From Xestospongia muta (taxonomy: Eukaryota; Porifera; Demospongiae; Haplosclerida; Petrosiidae): a stretch of DNA of 64,000 nucleotides. The translations under genes were made by a program, and so were the position numbers. Shown piece after piece: positions 45,779 to 64,000 of the stretch. The stretch lies in NCBI GenBank assembly GCA_963693285.1, contig OY848919.1, forward strand, positions 248,001 through 312,000. Direction: 5' to 3'. Position 1 is the stretch's first letter, and the number at the start of each line of letters is the position of its first letter. The notes beneath the pieces are model-generated. The model saw nothing but the letters and a program-made list of their open reading frames with translations, was not told the origin of the DNA and did not search any database.

Positions 45779-47150
45779 AGAAATCAATAAAATTAATTAT
45801 CATTTGCAATGAGTGTAACTATTGATCATGTTTTGAAACTACTGACTGTCTTATTCTGAGGACAACTAGTTACTCCTTGTAAGTCCATAGCTTCAGACAA
45901 CTTCCCAATATTTAAACATAACTAACAATTATTAGGTAGTTTTAATGATTAAGCTACTGCTCATTATTAAGTGGTCACTTCCTGTTAAGTATACATGTAT
46001 ACATATAAAATAAACATAATATATATAATATTTATGGAGCTCTTTAGATCTTTTTTATTGTTTTCATAAAATTTGATCAAAGTGATAAAATCTCTAACCA
46101 GTCTGTTAATCCATTGACTATTTCATTGATCCATTCCATTCCATTCATCCATATACTGTATTATATAATCTCTATCTACCTAGTACCACACACATCAGAC
46201 ATTTGATGATCACTGATCTCCAAAAATGACAAATACTTGAGACACTAAATTTTACTAGTTAAATATCTGACAATTATGTTGTTTTGTTCTCTTATTTCTA
46301 TTATCTTTGTTGTATTAGTGTTGTGTACAAATATACTCCTAATAAAATAGTATATTATAATACTGACAATTGTAATGTTTGTCAGCTATAGAAGAGAAAT
46401 GCCTCAATCTCCTTCAATATCACATCAAATAGACACTAGAACAAGAGTTATATATATTATTATAATAATAAAGATTATAAAAATATTGATATATTAATAA
46501 CTTGTTTTCAACATAGGAGGAGCTGAAGTAGATAACAGTTCATGTACTAATTCTAGTAAAATAAAAGGAAATAAACAACAGCTACTTCTGTAAATATCTG
46601 AGTTACTTACTAGCACTTTGTGATTTGAGACCCTCTTGTTCACGAGCAATTACCTCTTCAACTCCCTACAATAATACAGTTATGATCTCTCTCTCTCTAT
46701 CATTGTGTAACAAGACAGACCTCTTGTATCATAGGTGTTGTCAGTGTTGGTATAGTACATAGTATGGTCACATTCATGTATCTGAAGTTGGTTGACTTAC
46801 ACTACAATATCATTTATACCATTTTTAATTCATTAAAACCTTTAAATTTTTTTAATTTCTATTGGCATATGGACATTCAAGAGACTGTATGACAACATGA
46901 CTATTATAAATATGAAATGAACTAATGTTGTTTACTTTAACACTGTATGTTGTTGGTAATCTTCAGTTACTTGAACCAGATAAGTGGATTATTTTAGTAT
47001 AGTTTAGTTTAGGAGTGGAGGAGTTTACCTCTGTAGGTCAGTTATATATCATATTAGATCACAAGAAATATAAATTATCATTACTTTCTTTCATCGTAAC
47101 ATTTATTGATGTTCCTTCAGCATAATATGACAGTTTTCAAAGTACGAAAT
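45779..47150. repeat. Second copy of the 1.4-kb block
   Basis: Matches 43475-44885 with scattered substitutions and small indels, including the minus-strand candidate exon GVEEVIAREQEGLKSQ at about 46669-46614. This copy leads into intact DNAJA3 upstream sequence. Confidence 0.8.
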
Positions 47151-47411
47151 TAATCATTTCGTTTAAATAGGAATCGAGTAATTAGGTATTGTGCATGCAA
47201 AAACGTGGAAGCACTGATTACTTAGAGAGTGTGGACCTGCTAACTCCTACTGTTGCTATACCGTATATTTCATCATTATATTACTATATAAACAAGGTAT
47301 GATATGATGACAACTTTTTAACATAGTATAGTACACAAATCGTTTATACAATTCTGATGTAATGTCAACCATCTTGTCTTCTTTGTCTTAGCATATTATA
47401 CTAGTACTAAA

Positions 47412-48528
47412 ATGAACAGAGCTCATAGACTATTATGGTCAGTGATATCAACAAGACAGATTATACCACTATATAGAGATACTATCACAAATCATGCAAT
47501 ACAAACAAGTTATCGGTCATTTCAGAGAATTATTAATACAAGTAGTTTACTAGATCAATGGAGATATTTACACACTGGATGTAAGATATAATGTGTAATT
47601 ATATAAATAGTTCGTTTATCAATATTTTCCTTTTTTGTTTATCATTTTAATAATTGTAATTGCTATTTGTCCATTTTACTCATATTAATGTATCTATTGT
47701 TATAATCATTTATTTCATATCTATTAATTCATTAAAATGTAGTTGTCCATTGTTATTCATCCATTATTCCAATCTATCAATTTCTACAGCTGGTCAATAC
47801 AAAGAAGATTATTATAAAATATTAGGTGTTCCAAGATCTGCCAGTGCTGAAGAAATTAAGAAAGCATATTATGAGGTAAGTAATAAATGGAGCCAGTTCA
47901 TTTAAAACAGTTCCTTATAATAAATACAGCTTGCTAAGAAATATCATCCTGATCGTAACAAAGGTGATCCTAATGCTGCAAAGAAATTTACTGAAATAGG
48001 AGAAGCATACGAAGTAGAAAGACAATATAATATAATGTGATGTTGAGATGGTTTAGGTACTGAGTGATCTTGATAAAAGAAAGGTCTATGATTACTCAGG
48101 TTTCTCTGAGTTTTCTACTGAGGGACCAGGCGGAGGTACTCCATTTAGTACTATGAGAGCTGAAGAAATATTCAAACAATTTTTTGGCGGTGATTTCAGA
48201 GACCTTGGTTCAATGTTTAGTCAAGACTTTGGGAATCCTTCACAACAAGTAAATTATTGTGTAATATCTGATATATATATTTGATGTCTTTTAGTTGTTA
48301 CTTAATTTAACATTTATGGAGTCTGTTAAAGGATGTACTAAGGAAGTGTCCATGAGAGTACAAGCTACTTGTGAGAGATGCTCAGGTACTGGTGGAGAAC
48401 CAGGTACAAAAACCAAAGTTTGTCCATATTGTCGTGGATCTGGAGAGGTTTGTGAATTATATCATTGTAGGATGTCTTATCTGTCATTACAGGAAGTGAT
48501 AAGTACTGGTTTCTTTCATATGAAATAG
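47412..48528 (+). CDS. DNAJA3: DNAJA3 (Tid1)-type mitochondrial Hsp40, 3'-truncated
   Basis: Exons 47412-47580 (basic, Ser/Arg-rich N-terminus suited to a mitochondrial presequence), 47790-47875, 47930-48013, 48057-48248, 48295-48447 and 48493-48528. The J domain reads [20 protein letters not shown], then [18 protein letters not shown] with the HPD motif intact. A Gly/Phe-type linker follows ([16 protein letters not shown]). The zinc-finger region keeps only CERCSGTGG and CPYCRGSG, then [11 protein letters not shown] and a stop. The other zinc-finger half and the whole substrate-binding C-terminus are missing because minus-strand TXNDC9 sequence starts at about 48530. Either the gene is truncated or the assembly is misjoined. 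Confidence 0.75.
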
Positions 48529-48529
48529 T

Positions 48530-48795
48530 ACTATAACTTCAGTGTAGTTTCCATGATCTTTAGACACCCGCTCTTGATGTTGAGTGGCAGCTGCTTTCAT
48601 CTGTTCAAAAAGAGATAGGTGGAATTAGGTGTTACCATGGTTACCAGCTAATTCTTACTTGGTTTATTCTTTTTGTCTTATTTTTTCCAGTTCATCATCA
48701 TCAAGACGATCTAAACGTTCTATTTCCTGATCTAACTGCTCTTTAATAACTTTACTTGCCTCTAATAAAGTCCTCTCTACTCCTTGTAGTGCCAT
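48530..48795 (-). pseudogene. TXNDC9: TXNDC9 5' exons, truncated
   Basis: Exon 1 (48795-48659) encodes MALQGVERTLLEASKVIKEQ, then LDQEIERLDRLDDDELEKIR; exon 2 (48600-about 48532) encodes MKAAATQHQERVSKDHGNYT. This matches the N-terminal helix of TXNDC9, a phosducin-like cochaperone of the CCT chaperonin. The thioredoxin domain is absent: the next minus-strand bases are DNAJA3 sequence. The start is 31 bp from the divergent UFSP2 start. Confidence 0.75.
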
Positions 48796-48825
48796 TTCAA
48801 TTAAGAGGTGTGGTTAGTGAGAGTA

Positions 48826-51569
48826 ATGGAGTTAGAGTCAATAGTACTTTACACAGAAAGAGTAAGTTATTAAAATATAATAAAATAATTTATCTCAACT
48901 TTTTGCAGTTAATAAAATGTCAAGATGTTCAATGTGGTCTATTAGTTGGTCTAGTACCATCTAATAAAGATCGTTCCCTTGTAATTGTAGGGATTACCTC
49001 ATGTAATAACGTATCTGAACTTACAGTGGCTGGTGAACAAATACCTCTTCCTAATTTGAAGGAGGGGTCTCAATTTATTTGTCAACACTATCCAGCTGGT
49101 ACTGATGTTGTTGGGTTATTTTGTAGATTAAAATGGGCGGAGCTATCAGAGACTCAATTAAAAGAGTTACATAAGGGTATGCAAGATCATGGTATTAACA
49201 AGGTGGGTGTGTCATGTCATGTGACATTCATGTGATGGTATTATTTAGGAGAATGTCCATGTTCTAGTAGTTATTAATGATAATGAACATGTTGTTTATG
49301 AGATAAAGAAAGACAGTCTACATCAGTTATCAGTTGATAACAAAATAACTGTTCCTACATGTCTTGATAAAACAATAACAATCCTATTGGAAGCAAATTT
49401 GAAGCTCCACCTACCAATCAAATTAACTGGTAACAAAGAAATTATTTCATGTCATTGAATTCCTTTTAGCTCCTTTAATTAAGGATCATCTTCAGGAAAT
49501 AATTAAAGAGAGTGTTATGTGGTTGCCACAGCAACAGGTTATTTTGATGGATAAGAAGATAAAAGAAGAGAATATTTTAGGATCACTGGGACAGGTAACT
49601 TACAAATATATTATTTTAAAGAATACAAATGTCCATTGTTTATATTATAGAGTCTTGTTCATGCTGAGTTACTTCAATCAAGTCAATATCGTTCATCATT
49701 CATCTAATAACTATCACCCTCTCTCCTCTCACTGAGTGTACTCTCTTTCTCCCAATTATACTTAGTGTAGTGGGTGTGTTCAATTCTAACACTTCATTTA
49801 AAATGGCCGCTAATTATATGAAATTGAGATTGACCAATCAGATTGATTTAATAGCTGATAATAGTTTTGTAAGATATGAATGGATGAATGGATGTACAAT
49901 GGATAAATGGATGTACAATGGATGAATAGATGTACAATGGATGAATGGATGTACAATGGATGAATAGATGTACAATGGATGAATAGATGGACAATGGATG
50001 AATAGATGTATAATGGATGAATGGATGGACAATGGATGAATGGATGTACAATGGATGAATAGATGTACAATGGATTGATACCATTACAATCATTAAGTTA
50101 CATAAATAATTTTTCTCATACAGTGGCCCCTTGGGACTGACCACACCCACACAGTATTCCTGTATCATTTCTTAATACCTACACAACATGTACCAGTTAC
50201 TATTGCTTATCCCCACATGTCAATAAAAGAGGATGACCCTGTCTCTGATGATGATCTCCTATTAATTAGACAAAAGTTTCACAGTATGCTTTGTTTACCA
50301 ATGACACAACCATTTTTAAGGAAACTAAATCGACAATGGTCACCATGGAAACAAGATCCTTATCTTATTGATCCTCATTTAGTGCTTAAACTAACAACAA
50401 GTAAAAATTATTAGATTCTGTGCATTTAAATTTTACTTTCTATATACTCAAGCACCTGGTAGTGCTGTTGCTATGGTAACAGGAAGTTATGCGTACCATC
50501 ACTACCTACAAGATGGATATGATGACAATGTAAGTTAAGCCTTTATAGACTCATTCCTATTCTACAGAGACTCATTCCAGGGATGGGGTTGTGCCTATCG
50601 TTCATTACAGACAATATGGTCATGGTTTAGATATCAAGGTTATACAGAGAGGAATGTACCATCACACCATGAAATACAACAGACATTAGTAGAATGTGGA
50701 GATAAACCAGTAAGTGTGTCTGGTATTGTTCTATAAATAGTAACAAGGTTAATGTTCGATAATATTCAATTAATTTTTATGGTTTTATAATAACATTGTG
50801 ATCGTGTTCTATTTTTAGCATTTAACAATGACATCATTTTATTATTTACCTACTAAATATAATACCATTAATACAACACAATGTCTCATATTTTTTTATA
50901 CTCTAATTATAATAATATTAATATTATAATATCTGATGTTTATAGTCATCCTTTGTTGGGTCAAAGAAGTGGATTGGATCTGTTGAAGTTTGTAATGTTC
51001 TCAATCATTTACTTGAAGTAAGTACCTAATACTATCAGTTGTCTTTGTAATGTTTAAATAGATCAGTTCTCGTATTCATCATTGTACTAGTGGTAAGGAA
51101 TTAGCTGGAACAGGGCGTGTCTTATTACATCATTTTGAAACTGAAAGGATGCCAGTGATGATTGGGGATGGAGTTTTAGCTCATACCATATTAGGAGTTG
51201 AATATAATGAACAATCAGGAGACATCAGGTTAAAAATACTACTGATAAGTAATGAATGAAATAGATATTATTTGTTATAATATGTAGTTACTTTTAAGTT
51301 TTCCTTGTTAGGTTTCTTATATTAGATCCTCATTATATTGGTCCTGAAGATCTCAAACAAATTCAAACTAAGGTACTATCATTATAGTAATATAGTCATG
51401 ACTTAGTGTCACTGATATACTTCATACAGGGACAATGTGGTTGGAAGACAATGAGTTTCTGGGACCAAACAGTGAGGATTTACTTTGTATGAAATATTAT
51501 TATACAATTATTTTATTTCTTTAGGTCAGTTATAATATGTGTATGCCAATAAAACCACAAGAAATATAA
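48826..51569 (+). CDS. UFSP2: UFM1-specific protease 2
   Basis: A cysteine peptidase (C78 family) that matures the ubiquitin-like protein UFM1 and removes it from substrates. Exon 1 is 48826-48861 ([12 protein letters not shown]); then 48909-49202, 49249-49429, 49470-49594 and further short exons. The catalytic region is complete. [20 protein letters not shown] (near 50583) carries the active-site Cys. Then come [51 protein letters not shown] with the Asp-Pro-His motif, and [20 protein letters not shown]. Stop TAA 51567-51569. Exon borders between 49650 and 50150 are uncertain because a 19-bp repeat lies there. It starts head to head with TXNDC9. Its last exons are duplicated twice downstream. 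Confidence 0.9.
49873..50078. repeat. 19-bp minisatellite in a UFSP2 intron
   Basis: About eleven copies of GGATGAATAGATGTACAAT. Since 19 is not a multiple of three, open frames of [10 protein letters not shown] type appear in all three minus frames; none is a gene. Confidence 0.9.
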
Positions 51570-51729
51570 ATTATCATTTGTCATTTTTTTACATTTTATT
51601 ATTGTTTGCAATATCTTAATAATAAAATATTACTAAATTAATTATGTGTTAGGGTTGAGTCAATTGTGCATGCTTATTAGTGACTATATTGGGAACTGGC
51701 CACTCCCACTAAATTCCTCTGCAAAAGTC

Positions 51730-54487
<2,758 letters not shown>

Positions 54488-56619
54488 TTATAACATCATT
54501 AATGATGATAGTATTAGGAGATGTATGTCAGTTACTATGATAATAATATGTAACAATGAAGAGAATGATATTAAGAAATTCATAACATTTATTGATAAGG
54601 CACTTCCTTTTTAAACAATTTAATACAGCTAATGTATTACATACAATGACACATAATGATGTCATTATATGTATTTTGAATGTTAGTTCATTATGTCACA
54701 TGTTCATTACATTACATTATATAATGTACAATATTAGTATCTACAATGATGATATGAAGTATGAACCATTTTATCATATACTTTACATTATAATATAGTT
54801 TGGACACCTATTCCAGTGGGTAGACCCAATCAGACTATTAGTTAGCCAGCCCCTCTCCTACCAGTTATATTACTTAGTTATATCAGTGTATATCTTGTGT
54901 CTTGTTAATATTAATAGTTTATCTACTTTGGGAATATTGTATTAAAATATGTCAGTCATTTATTAGATAGAGCTCAGTGCTAAACCATTTGCTGTTCATA
55001 CCAAAATTTCTTTTCATGACATAATAACAGTTACCAGTGGATTTATAATTGTAGTAATATTTCCTGTAATCTCTGAATCATTATATTTAAGGTTTTAATC
55101 TCTAGTCTCCATCCAATTCAGTCTTTAAAGGGTTAAAATTTCATTAGTAGTTTACCAAATCATCAAGTTAATACCATATCTAATCTTCCTGTTATATGAC
55201 ATTTTCCATCATTCATCCTTATGCTATATCAACCACACTGCAGCATGGATCAGTAATTTATAGTTATTATACTCAAGGTAGACCAACTTACTAGCTAGTA
55301 GAGACATTTAGAGTCAAGTATGTTGAAAGTAACATGATAAGTCTGTTTATTTCAATCCTTCATCTATGTCTACTTAATTAGATATATGTTGTCATAGTAA
55401 CCTAACATATATATATAATAGAATAGGATACTGACAGTATAGGACTTGTTGTAAAGTGTAACAAGAAACAAAATTCAAACACAATAAGAATAATAATTTT
55501 GAATAAATAATAATAATTTAATAAAGCATTTCACATGTCCATACATTTCTACCTGCAGTGTTATGTGTACCATTTTTTCTCTCATATACTATTCACTAGT
55601 GATATCAATAAGTACTGTGTATTGTGGACTAAGAAACATAAAAAGTTTTAATATGACTCACAAAAAAAACTTTGCAATTACTATGCCACACTCAAGTTAG
55701 GTTGATGACTTGGTCATTATTGGAATTCCACTAAACCACAGTCATTCTCATTAACATGAACACAACATAGTACATTAAATACTGTGTAGTCTGGAAACCC
55801 AATCAAATAGGTGGGCAGTCTCATATAGCTAGCCACTCCCTTTCTCTCAATAGCTATATTTATGGAGTCCCAAATGTCTGTGTGTAACAATATTTATGAA
55901 CCTTTCTTTAAGTATTAGTATTTTATAGTCTTTGGGAGTATTCTATTAAAATACTCAGAACTAAGAACTGGTACTATTGAATTGACACTACACTAAACAA
56001 TATAATTGTTATTCAATATAGTTTTGTAAAGGTACTGATGTGTATGTATTATAAATGACACAACATTTTGAGTCATGTCACAACACTACATCATGACGTT
56101 TGTAAAGTACCAGGACTATACTCACATATTGGACTAGCAATGATACTGACTTTATTAAGTTAGATAAGAGTTAATAAATAAAATGAAATATTAATTTGCA
56201 AAAAGAAAAGTCTACTAAAGTTCATGAAATATGTTATAAACACACAACAGACAAGACATGAACTCTGTTTATCTGTTACATAATGAGTGTTGTTTGTGAT
56301 GTACTAGTCATCCATATAGCTACCTGCCAGGTACCCTGTACTGGTCTCAGTAGCTTTGTAAGATATTAACATCCTCATCCTGGTTCAGATCATTGAGTGA
56401 TAATATATCAACAACAATTTAGCTTTCCAACTAATACAGTAAATTATTGGTATAATAGTTCAGTACCCTGTGTGCCTGTCTCAGTAGATATTGACGTCCC
56501 CATTCCTGGCTTAGATCATAATACAGTAAATTATTAGTATAACACTCAGTAAATTTAAGTCCGTTTTGTAGAATCTGTTCATCTCCGTACATCATTGCTA
56601 TAGTAACCTAACACTAGTA
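54488..56619. other. D3-LRR3 spacer, candidate exon deleted
   Basis: Collinear with the other spacers, but at about 55470-55520 the segment holding the ESSPISES exon is missing and replaced by AATAAT-rich sequence. No gene seen. Confidence 0.6.
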
Positions 56620-57304
56620 ATGGCGTCATCTTCTTCATTAGGCTTTGACAATCGTATTTGAGCATGTTAGAGTGTGTGTATAGCTATTGTTGTGTGTGTA
56701 AAATATTATATAGTAACTATGTTTTATTATAGGAGACACTGGAAGTGTTAAGTGGTACAGTGATAGTGTTACACTTACTTCATCTACTGTGGTGGAATGT
56801 AAAGAAGTGATACATCAATTAAAGAGACTACTACACACAACATGGAGGATTGAACTCAAGTCATTATCTCCTCAAAGTTTAGTAACAGTATTAACTGATA
56901 TTAATGAATGTCAAGTGGGGAGACTTTCTATAAGGAACACTCATTTTGATAGTAACTGTGTCAGTCAACTATCACAAGAACTCACTGATAACCAAACAAT
57001 GGAGTACTTACTTCTTTCCTCCTCACCTCTCGTACCAGATACTTACCACTTATTAACATCCGCTGTAGCTGGCAATAAAATAATCAAGGAATTATACTTG
57101 TTGAATGACAATAATATTACTGATAAAGACATACCTCATTTCTCTAATCTCATAACTAACACTAACACATTAGAAGTACTATATCTTAATGGCTGTCCTA
57201 AAATTACTAAATTTGGTGAACAACAATTACAAAATGTTTGTGTTAAAAATAATAGTTTAAAGAGTTTGTTTGTTAATGGTAATTATCTCCTTAATCGTAT
57301 TTAG
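56620..57304 (+). CDS. LRR3: short leucine-rich-repeat protein
   Basis: Exons 56620-56653 (MASSSSLGFDN) and 56733-57304. LRRs read SLSPQSLVTVLTDINECQV, LSIRNTHFDSNCVSQLSQEL, MEYLLLSSSPLVPDTYHLL, KELYLLNDNNITDKDIPHF and LEVLYLNGCPKITKFGEQQL, ending LLNRI and TAG. Same size and splice phase as LRR2. Since the upstream candidate linker exon is deleted here, this copy must rely on its own promoter or on splicing directly from a D3 coiled-coil exon. Confidence 0.78.
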
Positions 57305-57535
57305 TTATTTTTGTACTATTGCTGATATCTTTTTAACTAAAAATAAATTATTTCAAATTCAAATAAGTCAATTATTAGTTAAAGACTTTAGTTTCCAGTT
57401 CTTTGTCTTCTAAGAAAGTTAATAATTTTTATAATTCACTTCTTCTCTGGAAAAACTCGACTTCTCTACTTGAACTAGTAATAACAGATGTTTAGACAAA
57501 TGGTAATGAATGATACATTATATTTATATTGTTGA

Positions 57536-57875
<340 letters not shown>

Positions 57876-58031
57876 ATTATCGTTTGTCATTTTTTACATT
57901 TTTTATTGTTTGCAATATCTTCATAAAATATTAATAATGTGTTATAGGGTGGAGTCAATTGGGCATGCTCATTAGTGACTATTCATGAATAATAGTAACT
58001 GAGCCACTCCCAACAATTCCTCTGCAAGGTC

Positions 58032-58840
58032 ATGGCCTCGTCCTCCGTTTCGTCTAGCTACTTCAACCAGTTCTTGAATGGTAAACCAACTATTGCTGAG
58101 TTATGTGAACACATCAGAGTTGGTACTAAATGGTACACATTTGGTGTACTCCTCAAATTAGATACTACTGAACTAGATAGTATCAGAGTGATGAATGAAG
58201 ATACCAGTTTCAAAACTTTAAAAATGTTTGAATTGTGGCTGAGTTCCAAGCCAAAAGCTATGAGAAGAGACATTATTGAAACTCTACAGAAGCCAACCAT
58301 TGCTGAGAATGTTATTGCTGAGGAATATAAGAGAGCATTAGTAGAAAGTGAGTTGAAGGAATAATGTGTAGTGGATAAATTTTGAGGGAGAAATACTGGT
58401 GAATTGATATAAAATACATTTTAGAGAGTGAGTTCTGCCTACAGTTATTTACAAACACTGTACAGATATCACTAGTTATTTACAGTAATGAAATATTTAA
58501 TGATAAGAACATATTACATTACTATGTCAACTAATGAACATATTTGAGGGAGAACTAGTAATAACAGATGTATAGACAAATGATAATGAATGATACATTA
58601 TAATTATATTGTTGATTTATTAACTTATCATATTACACAGTATCTCAACAATCACATCAACAATCTGAGCTATTACCTCCTGGATGGGAAAGTAGGGTTT
58701 TACCTAATGGACGTATCTTTTATATTGATCATAACACTCATACTACTACCTGGGAGAAACCTCCTGTAGAAGCTATTGTCCAGTTCTCTTATAACAAAAC
58801 AAATAATGATCAACTAAACTTAAATGATGAAAGACAATGA
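58032..58840 (+). CDS. D4: mini-gene, Death domain plus WW
   Basis: The Death exon 58032-58347 is almost identical to D3 (MASSSVSSSYFNQFLNGKPT) and keeps its ATG and phase-1 donor (GAAAGTGAGT). No CARD-like or later exons follow. The next phase-compatible exon is the WW exon 58641-58840, giving a possible Death-WW protein of about 170 residues ending LNLNDERQ. Alternatively the Death exon is read through to the stop at 58362-58364 as a lone Death domain of 110 residues, or it is dead. Upstream sequence matches the D3 promoter region. Confidence 0.45.
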
Positions 58841-58955
58841 GTTTCTGGGACCAAACGGTGAGGATTTACTTTGTATAAAATATTATTATAAAATTATTTT
58901 CTTTCTTTAGGTCAGTTATAATATGTGTATGTCAATAAAACATAAGAAATATAAA
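58828..58955 (+). pseudogene. UFSP2 3'-end fragment (copy 2)
   Basis: The same UFSP2 tail again (GAAAGACAATGAGTTTCTGG, then GTCAGTTATAATATGTGTAT), joined to the second WW/SH3 exon at the same point (AACTTAAATG/ATGAAAGACA) and lying upstream of D5. The identical breakpoint in both copies shows that one copy arose from the other by tandem duplication. Confidence 0.85.
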
Positions 58956-59110
58956 TTATCATTTATTATTTTTTACATTTTTATTGTTTGCAATATCTTC
59001 ATAAAAAACGTTATGTGTTATAGGGTGGAGTCAATTGCGCATGCTCATTAGTGATTACATCATGAATAATGGCCAATTGAGACCCACCCAACAATTTCTC
59101 TGCAAAGGTC

Positions 59111-62659
<3,549 letters not shown>

Positions 62660-63731
62660 TTATAACATCATTAATGATGATAGTATTAGGAGATGTATGT
62701 CAGTTACTATGATAATAATATGTAACAATGAAGAGAATGATATTAAGAAATTCATAACATTTATTGATAGGGCACCTCCCTTTAAATATTTTAATACAAG
62801 CTAATGTATTACGTATAATGACATCATAATGATGTCATTATATGTATTTTGAATGTTAGTTCATTATGTCACATGTTCATCACATTACATTATATAATGT
62901 ACAATATTAGTATCTACAATGATGATATGAAGTATGAACCATTTTATCATATACTTTACATTATAATATAGTTTGGATACCTACTCCAGTGGGTGGACCC
63001 AATCAGACTATTAGCTAGCCAGCCCCTCTCCTACCAGTTATATTACTTAGTTATATCAGTGTATATCTTGTGTCTTGTTAATATTAATAGTTTATCTACT
63101 TTGGGAATATTCTATTAAAATATGTCAATCATTTATTAGAGCTCAGTGCTAAACCATTTGGTGTTCATACCAAAATTTCTTTCCATGACATAATAACAGT
63201 TACCAGTGGAGTTATAATTGTAGTAATATTTCCTGTAATCTCTGAATCATTATATTTAAGGTTTTAATTTCTAGTCTCCATCCAATTCAGTCTTTAAAGG
63301 GTTAACATTTCATTACTAGTTTATCAAATCAAGTTAATACCATATCTAATGTTCCTGTTATATACTATTTTCCAGTATTCATCCTTATGTTACATCAACC
63401 ATACTACAGCATGGATCAGTAATTTATAGTTATCATATTCAAGGTAGACCAACTTACTAGCTAGTAGAGACATCTAAAGTTAAGTATGTTGAAAGTAACA
63501 TGACAAGTCTGTTTATTTAGATATACTAAATTATATTAATAGCATTTAGTAAATTATTGATATAACAGTTCAGTACCCTGTGTGCCTGTCTCAATAGATA
63601 TTGACGTCCCCATTCCTGGCTTAGATCATAATACAGTAAATTATTAGTATAACACTCAGTAAATTTAAGTCCGTTTTGTAGAATCCGTTCATCTCCGTAC
63701 ATCATTGCTATAGTAACCTAACACTATAATA
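62660..63731. other. D5-LRR4 spacer
   Basis: Collinear with the other D-LRR spacers but shorter: the segment between about 63515 and 63545 joins sequence that is 1.5-2 kb apart in D1. The candidate ESSPISES exon is absent. No gene seen. Confidence 0.6.
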
Positions 63732-64000
63732 ATGGCGTCGTCTTCTTCGTTAGGCCTTGACAATCGTAGTTGAGCATGTTAGAGTGTGTATATAGCTATT
63801 GTTGTGTGTGTAAAATATTATATAGTAACTATGTTTTATTATAGGAGACACTGGAAGTGTTCAGTGGAAGAGAGATAGTGTTATACTTACTTCATCTACT
63901 GTGGCGGAATGTAAAGAAGTGATACATCAATTAAAGAGACTACAACACACAACATGGAGTATTCAACTCATCTCATTATCTCCTCAAAGTTTACTTACAA
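63732..64000 (+). CDS. LRR4: leucine-rich-repeat protein, cut by the window end
   Basis: Exon 1 is 63732-63765 (MASSSSLGLDN); exon 2 starts at 63845 and gives DTGSVQWKRDSVILTSSTVA, then ECKEVIHQLKRLQHTTWSIQ. It runs to the window edge at the start of the first LRR. Same structure as LRR1-LRR3. Confidence 0.75.

Noticed and set aside
49810..50168. Minus-strand [10 protein letters not shown] frames
   Set aside because: They come from the 19-bp repeat inside a UFSP2 intron and are open in three frames alike.
43475..51569. Explaining the whole DNAJA3/TXNDC9/UFSP2 region as a plain assembly duplication
   Set aside because: The copies differ by many substitutions, a lost splice acceptor and distinct junctions, so at least part is real; an error at single joints cannot be excluded.

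Overview
The window looks like nuclear DNA of a demosponge, most likely Amphimedon queenslandica or a close relative. This is inferred from the AT-rich, very compact layout, the many short GT-AG introns, the metazoan gene set (INTU, UFSP2, TMEM144, a Rho-GEF with a propeller tail) and a family of Death-domain proteins I associate with Amphimedon. No species-level search was possible. The provided single-frame ORFs are mostly exons; gene models below were assembled by reading splice sites by eye.

Left part (1-21.5 kb) is a dense, conserved neighbourhood: the 3' end of an unassigned gene (+), NAA15 (-), RNF121 (+), INTU (+), an ARHGEF10/17-type Rho-GEF (-) and TMEM144 (+). NAA15/RNF121 and Rho-GEF/TMEM144 start head to head about 170 bp apart, and INTU and the Rho-GEF end tail to tail about 140 bp apart. 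Introns carry many microsatellites and minisatellites, including a 60-bp tandem array of about twelve copies.

Right part (22-64 kb) is a young, rearranging gene cluster. Four large copies (D1, D2, D3, D5) and one mini-copy (D4) encode an N-terminal Death domain. The large copies continue with one or two CARD-like helical domains, an unnamed domain of about 200 residues, coiled coils made from tiny phase-1 exons, and a WW plus SH3 C-terminus. Each large copy is followed about 2-2.5 kb downstream by a short leucine-rich-repeat gene (LRR1-LRR4; the last runs off the window). Exon phases would also let the Death-domain transcripts splice into the LRR exon, so the C-terminus may be a choice between WW-SH3 and LRR. 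This is the best candidate for an undescribed system: a modular sponge innate-immune or cell-death adaptor array.

Pieces of single-copy housekeeping genes are caught between the copies: a 5'-truncated RRM1 joined at a palindrome, a relic of the TMEM144 3' end, DNAJA3 and TXNDC9 both cut at one junction and duplicated, a partial second UFSP2, and two UFSP2 3' tails carried along with Death exons. With a 5'-truncated LINE, a second LINE 3' piece and two TA-flanked MITEs, whose empty sites can be read in sister copies, they record how the cluster grew.
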